Positions 25,400 to 36,163 of a stretch of DNA of 64,000 nt are shown piece by piece. The number at the start of each line of letters is the position of its first letter. Positions within the stretch are counted from its first letter, which is position 1. Under the pieces are notes generated by a model that made no database searches, was not told where the DNA came from, and saw only the letters and a list, made by a program, of their open reading frames with translations. Source of the stretch: Morinoia aosen (taxonomy: Eukaryota; Arthropoda; Malacostraca; Amphipoda; Talitridae); assembly GCA_030386875.1 (NCBI GenBank), contig CM059572.1, positions 39,987,732 through 40,051,731 on the forward strand, read 5' to 3'. A program made the translations under genes and the position numbers.

Positions 25400-26830
25400 G
25401 TGATATATTTACAAACTAATGAAGCCATTCTGACTAGCACTCCTTTGAAGCCGTGCCTCCGATTCAGGAGCGTTAGAAATCCTTGGTAACAAATGCTTTT
25501 TTTTGCGATCTAGCTGACTTTCGCCCAGTCCTGAGCAACTAAAGAACGTGAGGTGTTCAAATTTAGAGTGAGAATTTATCGGGCTTATCATGGGTTTCAA
25601 AAAGAGGCCGTCACAAAGTAATGCACCGCTTGTAACCCAATTAGTCAGTGCATTACGCGGGAAATCTAGATGTAGAAGTAAGGAGATTTTTCGACGTAGG
25701 TGCTAACTGAGTTGCAGCTTTTTATTGTTAACATGAAGACACAGGACGCGCAGGCTGCCTATACGATCTCGCTGCTTTTGAGATCTTCATCAGATACGCA
25801 TCGCTTGTTGAGGCGCGAAAAATCCATGCTCTTTATGGCAAACAAAGGGCTGGTAATTAACACGTCTCAGACTCGGAGTGGTGGCGATGAACATTCAATA
25901 ATAAAGCATTTATTCACTAGCACGAAAATCTGCGTGCATTTCAATTTATAGAGTTATAAGTGCAAAAATAAGCATACGTCACTGCTCCTAAAGATCTTTG
26001 GTCCTCAAACGGGAATGCTAATTCCATTACCATTGAAAGAACGGGAAATATTCTCTCGCTAGTGATCTTTATTTCTTCCCATTCGATGAAATTTGTCATA
26101 ATAGCACTCCTGTGTGTTGGTAGCAGTATGGAGACAAAGCACATTCGCTTCATGCAAGCTATATCATAAAAGCCCTTGTACAATGGAAGTCATCTTTTTT
26201 CCTAATTAATAACCATGAAAAATATAAATACAAATATACTTTTTAACGATGAAATAGCCAATCCTTATCTGTAGAAATAGAGCATGTACCTGAATATATC
26301 ATGCAGTATCGGCTATTGTCATTTGGGAGGCGACATTTTATTGAGATCGTGGTTCTCGTTAGGCTTTAGGAAATGGGGAGTCAGGCAGATCAGCGTTGAG
26401 TATTTGGCCGGAATGAAGCCATATTCTGAACGACCTACGAATTATCAGACTTTTTTCCGCGAAATAACAATTGACAGATGAGATCGTGTCCCCTCATATT
26501 CGCTCACGTTCATTTACCGGTTGAGAGCGAAGTCGACCACTGCGTTCTAGTGGATCATAAGCAGCCTGAGGAGCGATGAAAGTGTACAGTCCTCAGACAA
26601 GGGCTTTTCGAGCTCGCTCATTATAGTGAGAACCGCCGGGTCGTCGATGACAAATACGACTAACAGCCGAGCAGGAAGCAAACTTATCCTGATAAAAAAA
26701 GCGTTAGCATAAACGAAATTGTATCGGTCGAGGGATTTCACTCCGACGAAGATCGTTTTATTCATGAGGCTTTTTATAAAGGGCCTATCGTTTGTCCGTT
26801 CAGCCGTTAGCCTAAAATGCCGCGATATTG
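25400..26830. other. Gene-free stretch
   Basis: Only short open frames without motifs were seen. No repeat or RNA gene was recognised. Confidence 0.4.
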
Positions 26831-26944
26831 AAGCAGAATATTGACTGCTGCAAGCTTACGTGGCTGCGAAGCTGCAGTGCTGCATGTTCACTGTACAACA
26901 CTGTAACTTTCCTTGCTGCGAACTTGCAAAACAACAAGGTCTTA

Positions 26945-27673
26945 GTGCTGCAAGTCAGCTGAAAGTTCAGAGTGCTGCAAGCCAACTGAAAGTTTAAAGT
27001 GCTGCAAGTCAACTGAAAGTTCAGAGTGCTGCAAGCCAACTGAAAGTTCAGAGTGCTGCAAGCCAACTGAAAGTTTAAAGTGCTGCAAGTCAACTGAAAG
27101 TTTAAAGTGCTGCAAGCCAACTGAAAGTTCAGAGTGCTGCAAGCCAACTGAAAGTTTAAAGTGCTGCAAGTCAGCTGAAAGTTCAAAGTGCTGCAAGCCA
27201 ACTGAAAGTTTAAAGTGCTGCAAGTCAACTGAAAGTTCAGAGTGCTGCAAGACAACCGAAAGTTCAAAGTGCTGCAAGCCAATTGAAAGTTTAAAGTGCT
27301 GCAAGCCAACCGAAAGTTCAGAGAGCTGCAAACCAACTGAAAGTTCAGAGTGCTGCAAGCCAACTGAAAGTTCAGAGTGCTGCAAGCCAACTGAAAGTTC
27401 AGAGTGCTGCAAGCCAACTGAAAGTTCAGAGTGCTGCAAGCCAACTGAAAGTTCAGAGTGCTGCAAGCCAACTGAAAGTTCAGAGTGCTGCAAGCCAACT
27501 GAAAGTTCAGAGTGCTGCAAGCCAACTGAAAGTTCAGAGTGCTGCAAGCCAACTGAAAGTTCAGAGTGCTGCAAGCCAACTGAAAGTTCAGAGTGCTGCA
27601 AGCCAACGGAAAGTTCAGAGTGCTGCAAGCCAACGGAAAGTTCAAAGTGCTGCAAGTTAACTGAAAGTCCACA
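26945..27673. repeat. 27-bp minisatellite, 27 units in perfect register
   Basis: Units start with GTGCTGCAAG or a close variant every 27 bases from 26,945 to 27,647 with no indels. The right two-thirds is nearly homogeneous, while the left part mixes TTCAGAG and TTTAAAG variants. Decayed relatives continue on both sides (about 26,835-26,944 and 27,674-27,800). Because 27 is a multiple of three, two minus-strand frames (286 and 256 codons) and a plus-strand frame stay open. The encoded nonamers (such as CSTLNFQLA) reflect the DNA repeat and are not evidence of a gene. Confidence 0.97.
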
Positions 27674-27800
27674 GTTTAAATTGTCTGCAAGTTCAAAGAA
27701 CCGCAAGTTCAAAATGTTGCAAGTTTAATGCGTTGTAAGTCCACAGGATATTATAAGTCTATGAGATGCTGCAAGTCCACAGGATGCTGGAAGCCCACAA

Positions 27801-30329
27801 GCCGCGACAAGACCTTTAAGCGGAAATGGCCATTTTAGACATGTTATTTTACCGCCAAGCCCGAACGATCTTTTAGCTGCAAGAAAAAGACAAAGGAAAC
27901 ACAAAAAGCTTATCTGTTATGGAGGTAGCTCGTGGCTCCTGAATCATCCGCTCTATATGTAATTGAAACACCGCCCGCTCAAATCGTTAGGAAATCTTGA
28001 AGAAACATTGATAGATTATGGATGTTTTTATGGTGTCCAAAACACTATGAGGACTCCCAAGTATTGTTTCCTCCCTGTGAAATTGTTGTGAGGCCTGTAA
28101 TTTACGTGTATAATTTATTCTGCTTGCAAAATCCTAGCGCGTGACCATGGCCCATGCACGTCATTGGGACCACAATTTTGCTAATGCAAAGTAGCTTTTG
28201 CTGAAAATTATCATCCCGTGTGTTTTCATATGGATTGTTTTAAGTTAAACTTAATCGCCTGCCTGCACTGTGCATGAATCCCGTTTCATTATCCGTGCGG
28301 TGGTTTCGTGTGAGTGACGCACTCGTACCTCGCAAATGTCTTTGCATTTCCCCCACACCGCAACTGAATAAAGACTATTAAGGATTCATAAGCTTAGGAA
28401 GCATTGCTGTAGAATTCCCATGATGTTGAGTACTTACTTTTTACCCGTGATATATAAAAGGTTTGACACCAAATTAGGCGACTAAAATCTTGGAAATGTC
28501 ATCGACTCGAAAGCTATATGTAGTTGAGAAGATTTCAGGACTGTCCTCTTGAAAAATCTTTCTGCGCTCAGAAAATGCGATGGACTGGAACGTGCTGTTT
28601 TATATATCAAACAAATCAAATACACGTGCACACACAAATAACAAAAAAAAACGTGCTTTCTGATATATCATTCCAAAAAGTAGATCACGGAAAGCGTGAA
28701 AGCATTTTAAATCCTGAAAACCTCTGTTTCAGTCCTGAAGAGTTGAGTGCTTCTCCAATGTAATTACCGGCCATCCTTTCAGCCTCACTGACTTTCTATG
28801 TTGAATAAAAATGGCTGTAATGCAGGCTCCTTAATATGTGCCGAGTTTTGTTTTTAGTTTTCTGTTTTCCCAGGATATAACTCAAATTTTCCCTTTATGC
28901 ACGATGCTCGTTAAAATTTTCATCTCATATGCGAGCTATGCAGACTTCCTGCACTGCACTCAGAGTTGAACCAAAATACTTTCATGGCCATTTTATTTGT
29001 GGGCTTATAGAAGTTGGATTTTGTGGAATTGTGTCCTGTACCAGTCTTTTACTTTTTATTTTTTATACCTAAGGTTTTATCAGAAAGGTGGTTACATATG
29101 TGGGAAAATAATTCCATATAATTTTATTCAAAATCAATGATTTGTTAATGTAATTAAACTTCGATATTTGAATTTGATCACGAAGAATAAAATTTGTTTG
29201 GATACAATTTTGAAATTTCATTCACACAATTTTGACTTTCTTGAAATTTGTACAAAAAAGTGAATGTGAATTGAGTGAGCTTGAAGAAGCTCTGCACGAA
29301 TTAATTACCACTAGGCCGTTTTTGTGCCTTTCAATTACTACCTAAAGGTTGAAGGTGGAATAACAAGTCGGTTATTACTTATGGAAGAAAGTTTTCTTCC
29401 TTCCAGTTTATTTTTTATCTTTATTATTAGATACAAGTTCCAGCTCTCCCCATCCACGCCAGGCTCACAACATTCACACCTGTGGAGAAAGGTAAACAGA
29501 ACTTAGAATTTAGCATGAATATAGTATGCGAGATATGAATGATATTTGAGCAATTACAGTAATTATGGTAATTATAGTATTGGCACAAAACCTGGTGGAA
29601 ACAAAATGACGGTCCAGTTCTATGGGATCATCCACTTTAAATAAGATGGTAAGGGGCGAGATCAGGAGTTTCACTGGCAGATTGCCTCACCTTATGGAAA
29701 CTCAGGATTATGATGTAAAATCCTTGGCAGACCTTCCAATGGCCCCCAGTTAGTAGATCCACTCCTTCCCCCTTCGGATGGCTCGGACTCCCAGCGGCCG
29801 TGTTGAGAATGGAGACGCTCGACGATGGTCTCTCAATCCGCGATAACTGATGGCTGAGGCTCAAGAATCGCTGAAGAATCACCAGCGGAGCAATGTTAAG
29901 GCAGAATGGACTGCTCTAGCAGTCTCGTGAAGCCCGTAAGTCTTTTTTTCTTCGGTAGGGTTGGTCAGGAAGCCAGTAAATCGGATAAAACATTTACCCT
30001 ACCAGTTTCCACCGGAATTTTTCAGTGCAATGAATTTCAGATGCTTGCAGTTGTACACGGCTGACTAAATTTCACCGAATAATTCCCCTAGTTCAAGAAT
30101 AATGTAAATGAGATGTAGGGTCCCTCGAACTCTGTTTACAAACAAAAGTAATTCCTAAAAAAATACAATGCAAACTTTCGTGCAGGATACTGTATCTCAT
30201 CACGATGCGAAAGACATCACAAACATATCTAATAATAACCTTCTTAGTATAAGGAAAAATATTTCTAAAAATGTAAAAAACTACTTAACAAACCATTCAC
30301 GCTCCCTTGCAGACGTTAGCTCTAGTCAT
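27801..30329. other. Gene-free stretch; one GC-richer POU-site pocket
   Basis: Mostly AT-rich. A pocket at about 28,140-28,370 carries TAATGCAAAG and TTTGCATTT POU-like sites, which could be regulatory. A GC-richer pocket at about 29,700-29,870 is open on the minus strand without motifs and lies just upstream of the LINE remnants. Confidence 0.35.
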
Positions 30330-30957
30330 TATTTCTAAGGTACTCAAATGTATTTAAGTACCATTTATAAATCAAACGCTAAAATATATCATGGATCCCA
30401 ACAAACAATACAATTTTAAAAGAATTCTTAAATATGTATCTGCTCCAGTGTCACCTATTCTTGCCGACATTATGAACAAATCTTTTCCTTTTGATACTTA
30501 GCCTAACTCAATAAAAGTTGCAAGAGTAACTTCAATCTTTAGGAGCGATGGTAAAGCTTGCATCAATAACTGCAGACTAATTTCTACACTCCCGATTTAA
30601 GTCTAATTTTCCGGAAAATAGAGTATAAGAAAGCCAATTATTACTGAGAACGTAATTCCTTCATCCATGACGAGCAATTTAGCTTTCGATCCCAAAAATC
30701 AACAACTCAAGCCATTTTAAATCATTTCCATTTTCTGAGTTCCAATATTGGTGAAGGAAACCAAATTTTCTCCATTTTCCCTGATTTGAAAAAAACATGT
30801 GATTGTGTAGATTGCAACATACATATATCTAAACCATCCCACTCTGGCATAGCAGGTCTTCACCCCGAATGGTTCAACCCCTACTTCCGAAACAGTAAAC
30901 AATGTGTAATTTATTATTGGTATTTTCACTTCAGAGCTAAAATACATAATCTATGGT
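30330..30957 (+). pseudogene. Non-LTR (LINE, CR1/Jockey-like) reverse transcriptase fragment, broken
   Basis: Translation across two frames gives recognisable LINE reverse transcriptase. One frame (from about 30,421) carries a block of the type SAPVSPILADIMNKSF, then SIKVARVTSIFRSDGKACIN, corresponding to the family pattern of K-V-A-x-V-x-P-I-F-K-S-G-D. A second frame (about 30,591-30,956) carries IHDEQFSFRSQKSTTQAI, corresponding to the NQFGFR-K-x-STT-A region. It then has a degraded motif A in which F-x-D-x-x-x-A-F-D-x-V-D-H has become FPDLKKTCDCVDC, followed by GIAGLHPEWF. In-frame stops at about 30,499 and 30,645 and at least one frameshift show it is dead. Endonuclease and the catalytic YADD region are not seen in this piece. 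The exact clade was not determined. Confidence 0.8.
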
Positions 30958-31054
30958 AATTAAGGTGTTTCTCGTGCCTCTTCTGTGTTTTACCTTTATA
31001 AACTATTGTGTAATGAGCATTGTTTTAAACTATAGTGTGCGGTTGATTGCTCTT

Positions 31055-31215
31055 TAAAATATACTGCCCTGAAACTGAAAACCTCGTGAACATCGAAAAT
31101 TAAATCAATCAGGAATTCAATAGCGTTTTTCCCTTCCTCATACCAAATCAAATCAGTATAAACATCAACAAGACTAAGTATATTATTTTTTCTTGGTTGA
31201 AAAGCGCCTCTCCTT
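31055..31215 (-). pseudogene. Second LINE reverse transcriptase fragment, inverted
   Basis: The minus strand reads AFQPRKNNILSLVDVYTDLI, then GKNAIEFLIDLIFDVHEVF. This resembles the GFR-x-x-x-T ... F-x-D-L-x-x-A-F-D-x-V region of a CR1/Jockey-like reverse transcriptase. It overlaps the same functional region as the plus-strand piece at 30,678-30,957, so it is a separate copy in the opposite orientation and not a simple internal inversion of that copy. The match is degenerate and shorter than its neighbours. Confidence 0.4.
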
Positions 31216-31221
31216 AGCATT

Positions 31222-31640
31222 ATGATACAGGAAGAAAATATTCGAAAGACTTGCAGCTGCAAGTTTTTTAGGATAATCCTTAACAAAAATTTAACCTTCA
31301 TAAATCAAGTCAATCATGTGCTTATAAAGTTGTCAAAATCTTTTGAAATTTTGCAAAACGTCAAGCGTATCCTACCAAGTCTGTGTTTAGCAAGGCATAG
31401 ACTCGATATTCATGTTGCAAAAAAGGCGGGTAGAGCTATGTATCTCGAACTTAGAATACATCGCCCCCACAAATGATTCAATGAAAAATTCTGAAATGTC
31501 CTTATTACTGTTTTTTCGGAAGTTTCACGCCTACATTGAAACTAACAAAAATTCTGACTTTCGATATCAAATTTACCCTAAAACTGACTACAATAACTAC
31601 TTGATGAAAAATAAATAACAAGCTCATACTCCCTTATTAC
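31222..31640 (+). pseudogene. LINE reverse transcriptase C-terminal fragment
   Basis: One frame carries CKFFRIILNKNLTFINQVNH followed by VLIKLSKSFEILQNVKRILPS, matching the K-F-L-G-V-x-I-D-x-x-L-x-F-x-x-H-I ... K-L-S-K-S-x-G-I-L region after the catalytic motifs. A second frame from about 31,412 carries LQKRRVELCISNLEYIAPTN, matching the L-Q-K-R-A-L-R-I-I ... H-T-N tail of LINE ORF2. The frame change near 31,410-31,440 marks a frameshift. A few more tail-like codons may extend to about 31,760. Relative to the inverted piece at 31,055-31,215, it has the order expected of a 5'-inverted (twin-primed) LINE insertion. Confidence 0.75.
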
Positions 31641-32316
31641 TCATAACACAGATCTCTGAACAACTTTCTTTTCTCTGGTTGATACCAAGTTATACAATTC
31701 TATACCTTATACCTTTGATATTTGTATTACCCAACCTGCTCAGCTGTGATAAGTAAGCATGAAACTCATCACACATGCTCTCAAATTACAACATGAATAA
31801 AAAAATGTAAAATTAATGTCGGAAATGTATTAAAAATTCAAATATTAAATGGTATCTAAGCACTATTTTTCGCCATGAGAAATGTAAAAGGATGAACCTC
31901 TAACCATAAAACTGCCATCAAGAAGACGAAACGACGAAGAAAAGTTTCCAGAATATTAAAATGAACTTTCTCTCAACTTGATAGCAGCATATTTACCTTA
32001 TATATATATATGACGATTTTTATGTTATGAGTACAAGTACATAATGTTATTTACCTTAGTTTACTCCGGAATTTGTATATTTCGTGATGGTTTGCCATAA
32101 AACCCCACTGATTATTTTACTTCCTATGATAATTTTAGGGACTTTTGGATATTCTTACGTATTCCTGTAGCAGTAAGCTTGTTAGTGGTAAATAAATCTT
32201 ATGAGGGTTTCAAATCAATCGAGCATTTTGACGTTGATCCCTCCTTTGGGGCATAGGACAGACAATAAAATTAAGTTAGGATTGTCTATCGGGGCTACAT
32301 GTCTGCTCCATAGGGC
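31641..32316. other. AT-rich gene-free stretch
   Basis: AT-rich, with a short TA microsatellite near 31,998-32,011. It may contain the decayed 3' end of the LINE. Nothing else was recognised. Confidence 0.4.
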
Positions 32317-32444
32317 TACTGTTAGGTTACCTCGGCTATACAGTATACAGTACTGTTAGGTTACCTCGGCTACTGTTAGATTACCTCGGATATACAGTAT
32401 ACAATACTGTTAGGTTACCTCGGCTGCTGTTAGGTTGCCTCAGC
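32317..32444. repeat. A-B-A composite tandem repeat (20-mer and 14-mer)
   Basis: A 20-base unit A (TACTGTTAGGTTACCTCGGC and variants) starts at 32,317, 32,351, 32,371, 32,405 and 32,425. A 14-base unit B (TATACAGTATACAG-like) separates the first pair and the third pair, giving the order A-B-A-A-B-A-A with a 54-base period. A perfect palindrome ACAGTACTGT spans a B/A junction (32,347-32,356). Confidence 0.9.
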
Positions 32445-35045
32445 TAGCTCGTGATCTTAGAGACTTGCTGTTTCTATGCGCAGGGAACTTCGCTCTCTTG
32501 GGATCGCCTTTATTGTGGCTTAGTGTGATTTTAAAATAAATTATCCGATATAAGTAGTTACAATAATATTGAAAAAAAAATGGCAATTCATAATAAAATA
32601 ATGAAAATATTGGTAAAAAATTTAATAAGTAATGGAAAAATAAGCAGAACCACAGAGATAAAAACGATAATACGTAATGATAAATTGAATACTAAGTAAA
32701 AAAATTCACGAAATTCAAAAAATAATCATGAAATTCACATCAATGCTGAAAATAATTAGAAAATAAAACAATAGATGTAAAGACGTTGCATCCTAGCTTC
32801 AAAACACAACTCAAGTTTTCATTTTAAATAAAACAGAACGTAGTGATACATTTCTAAGAGTTAGGTTCACTAAATACGCAACGTCAAGTCGGGATTGTCT
32901 TCAAACTTCGAACGCATAGCTTGGAGCAATACTAATATCTCAGGAGCCGTTGTAGCGCGAGCAACGACTGCGCATTTCTTCTTCTTCAGGCTGCGAGGGC
33001 ACGGTTGAAGGATGTAAATTCTTCAGAGACGACTACAAGTCACAACGAACATCGAAGGGCAACAAATATGATGCTGTCCATGACAAAGTTTTCGCGAAAA
33101 CTCGTTCAACTTTGCTAGTAATATGACGGAAATATACTGGTGTGCATATTGAGTGGAGACACAGAAGCTGCGCAGCCATACTTTTGTAGAGCTGCATTCG
33201 AAATGAAGATGTACACGCACGATGTTGCAAGCATTACTAGAGTTATTTTGGTATTTTTTTGACTCTGGAAACACACTTCAGTAGTTTCTTCGCTTTTGTA
33301 CATGGTCATATAGACCACATCGAAGACTGCACTTTGGTGGATTGTCCCTGGGCTCAATGCTCTGTTACGTAAAAGTAAACAGAATTACGGAGATTCTCTC
33401 AGTTGCACTGATGCAGGGCAACTTGCCGTATCAGCGTACCTTATACATTGGCGCACCTCGCTCGAGTGAACTATATTTTTAGATATGAACTTCTTTGCTG
33501 AACCAATATTATATAAAATATTACAATTTTTTTTATTCATTCAAGCTTGCTTTTCATATTTTTCTCTCTTTCGATTCTGCGCTAGAGGTCTGTTCATTGA
33601 ACAAACGAACCTTTTCATGATTACTGAAACAATTTACTCAAGTTCCATTGAATGAAAACAGAACGACATGAAAGCACGGAACGCATGAAACGCTGCCGCT
33701 GAATTGAACTTCATCTCTCTCCTCATTAGATGATATGACTTGAGAGAAGTACGTAAATATCTATTGTCTAGCATCCTTAAATGCCTATTGCGGATCATCT
33801 CCTCGTGAAAACCCATTAAAATTTACTCAGATGTTGACGTTGTCCATTTAGACTTCAGCCCGACTAGTTAGCCTGCAGTCAACGGGTCTAATGACCCTCG
33901 AGTCTACTCCTGCAATATTGTCCAGGCTTTAGAATCATATTACTAACGCTGTGAGCTCTACTTTTATTCAGATACTCCCTAATAACTCGGTGTTGTACAT
34001 TACTTATGAATATAAACGCAGGATTAAATATCGAGTAAATACCCACCAGATACTTTAAGCTAAATACTTCTCATTCTCTCGACAGAACGTTAAGAATGTG
34101 TTACATTAAAGGGCATTTTTTAAAAACTTTTTATATTGAGGCACGGAGGATTAATACAGAGAAATATTTATCATGTCGTCCTAGTAATAAGCAAATACTT
34201 TTATGTCCCACCTGTCTAACCTGTTTTGCGATATTTGTATTATTTAATTATCTGCGGAAGCATCAATACGTCATTAAAAGTGCTAGCATAATATGCATTT
34301 TATAATTTAAAATTAAATTGTGTTCAACGTATGGGGCATGAATTTTTGGAGGCACTTATTTTCAAGTAAATATTGTACACTGAAAGAAAGTTTATTTACT
34401 CTGATTATATTAGAATAATTTTGTGATATTAACCAAGTTTTATTAGAAAGGTTCAGTTTTATTCCAGCCGTTTTCATTACTAAGGTATGCACAGCACATG
34501 ATAAGTGATCAGTTATAGAACACTAGTGTACATTCCCGTGAAAAATGACGGGATTCTATATTTTCCTTTTGATTTCCTTCCAGATGTGAATGACAAACAA
34601 AAATGTCCATCCTAATAGTGCTCACGATAAAAATATTTTTGTACTTCTGCACTGGTGAAACTCGCATCACAAATACGGTTATTTAAGATCCTCATGAGTG
34701 TCACGGAGGGATGGAAGAAGTGGTCACCAAACGAGTAAACTCACCAGGGGTATTATTAGGTAAGATTGTAAGACAGTATATTGTAATATGCAATACTCCC
34801 CTGAACTTGGTATCCACGATTCGGATTCGAGTATAAAAGGCGCTCTGGACCTCTCTAATTTTTTTGAAAGTGACTTATTATAAGGCACTTGCACAGCAAA
34901 AATGAGTGTATTAATTTAAAGGTGAACTGAAACCAAGACCGCCAGTGCAAATTTCTTCTTATCTATTCTTAGGAGCATGACATGAAACATATAAATAAAT
35001 ACATAAACACGGCGGTCATTCTTCGTAGTAGATGACATGTTTGGT
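32445..35045. other. AT-rich gene-free stretch
   Basis: The first about 20 bases (GATCTTAGAGACTTGC near 32,451) resemble a segment of the LTR-like block at 35,046-35,480. About 32,530-32,860 is A-rich low-complexity DNA. Several overlapping minus-strand frames at 33,023-33,357 lack recognisable domains. Nothing else was called. Confidence 0.35.
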
Positions 35046-35480
35046 TGTTAGGGATGCGACGCATGATACTTCAAGTTAAGAACACGAGCTTTAGCACATT
35101 TGGGCACCGAACACAGAACAAAGAAATCGAGCGATCGCTGCACTACCTTTCCGAAAGCACCTGCAAATTGCCTCGAAGACAGTGATTTTACTACATGTGG
35201 AGCACATCTCGGCGCTCAGCGGAGTAGGTTTTCAAGCACTAAGCGGAAGCAATCGGCCGATGTGATCTGGGACCTATACAGGAGCTCATCTCGCCGAGCT
35301 GCCGTCATCTCGCTCGCGCCGCGTAGTCGTGCTACACCTCAACGAGCTGACTATAAAACGAACGACGCGCTAGTTGACTCGATAGTGGCTCCTTCTCGGA
35401 GCTCTTGATCTTAGAGATTTGCCTTTCACGCCCGGAGCGAGCTTGGTTTAGCTTTCTCTGCTTGTAATCGTCTACAGTAA
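35046..35480 (+). mobile_element. Possible solo LTR of an unrelated LTR retrotransposon
   Basis: The block starts TGTTAGGGATGC and can end at CGTCTACA (near 35,480), a TG...CA form. It is GC-richer than the flanks and has a TATA box (GACTATAAAACG, 35,349-35,360) placed as in an LTR promoter. Downstream, GATCTTAGAGATTTGCC (from about 35,407) recurs in diverged form near 32,451, suggesting a second family member. No matching target-site duplication was seen and no internal coding region is present, so a promoter or island of another kind is possible. Confidence 0.3.
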
Positions 35481-36163
35481 TTACTAGCGAGACAGTAATG
35501 CAATCTTAAAGCTTGGGTTTTTTTATTTTTTTGCAAAAAATCAAAGAGGACGATAACATGATTAAATGTGATGCATGAGTAAAAATATTCCCAACACAGA
35601 GTTTAATTATCTTTTGTTTGTTTACAATTTTAGATGTGCAAACTGGAAAAATATTTTTGTAAATTTATTGTTTTAAATAAGTCAACGTTTTCCAGATGGT
35701 TCATGCACCTCTCAAGAAATAGCTCAAAAAGTTTTGACGCTAGACTGAGACGATCGATAAATTTAAAATTTTGCCACAATGGAGTTAGCAGTGTCACTCA
35801 AAAATTGCAGTGTTAGACTTGTCACCTCTGACCCGCGCACTGCGGTGTGAAATTAATAGGATGAGCGCCCCACCCCTCGCGTGGCTACCATATCGCCAAA
35901 CTTGGCGGCGCTTAGGTTCAAAACTTAGCAAATCAGGGACACTTTTAGAGAGCACGTGTCAACAACTTGCTCTGAGGAGCAGCGCGGTGGCATCGCGCGG
36001 CTGCGTGCTGATGGATCGCCCAACTTCTGCAATGAGGCGAGCGTCGGCCTCCGGAGCCTTCCTACTCTCATCTGTTTTTTGGCGCTCAGCTCTAGGGTTC
36101 ATCTCTGGTGTCATTCTGGCATTTTCAGCCGCCGTCTACTGTTTTCTTCTGTGTCATTGAATC
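35481..36163. other. Gene-free stretch leading into the satellite
   Basis: An AT-rich part (35,500-35,810) is followed by a GC-richer part (35,820-36,160) open for about 116 codons on the plus strand without recognisable motifs. The last about 25 bases before 36,164 loosely resemble the satellite unit and may be a decayed edge copy. Confidence 0.35.

Noticed and set aside
26812..27712. Two long overlapping minus-strand ORFs (286 and 256 codons) with nonamer repeats
   Set aside because: They follow from a 27-bp tandem repeat that keeps several frames open at once. No start context, domain or non-repetitive coding flank supports a protein.
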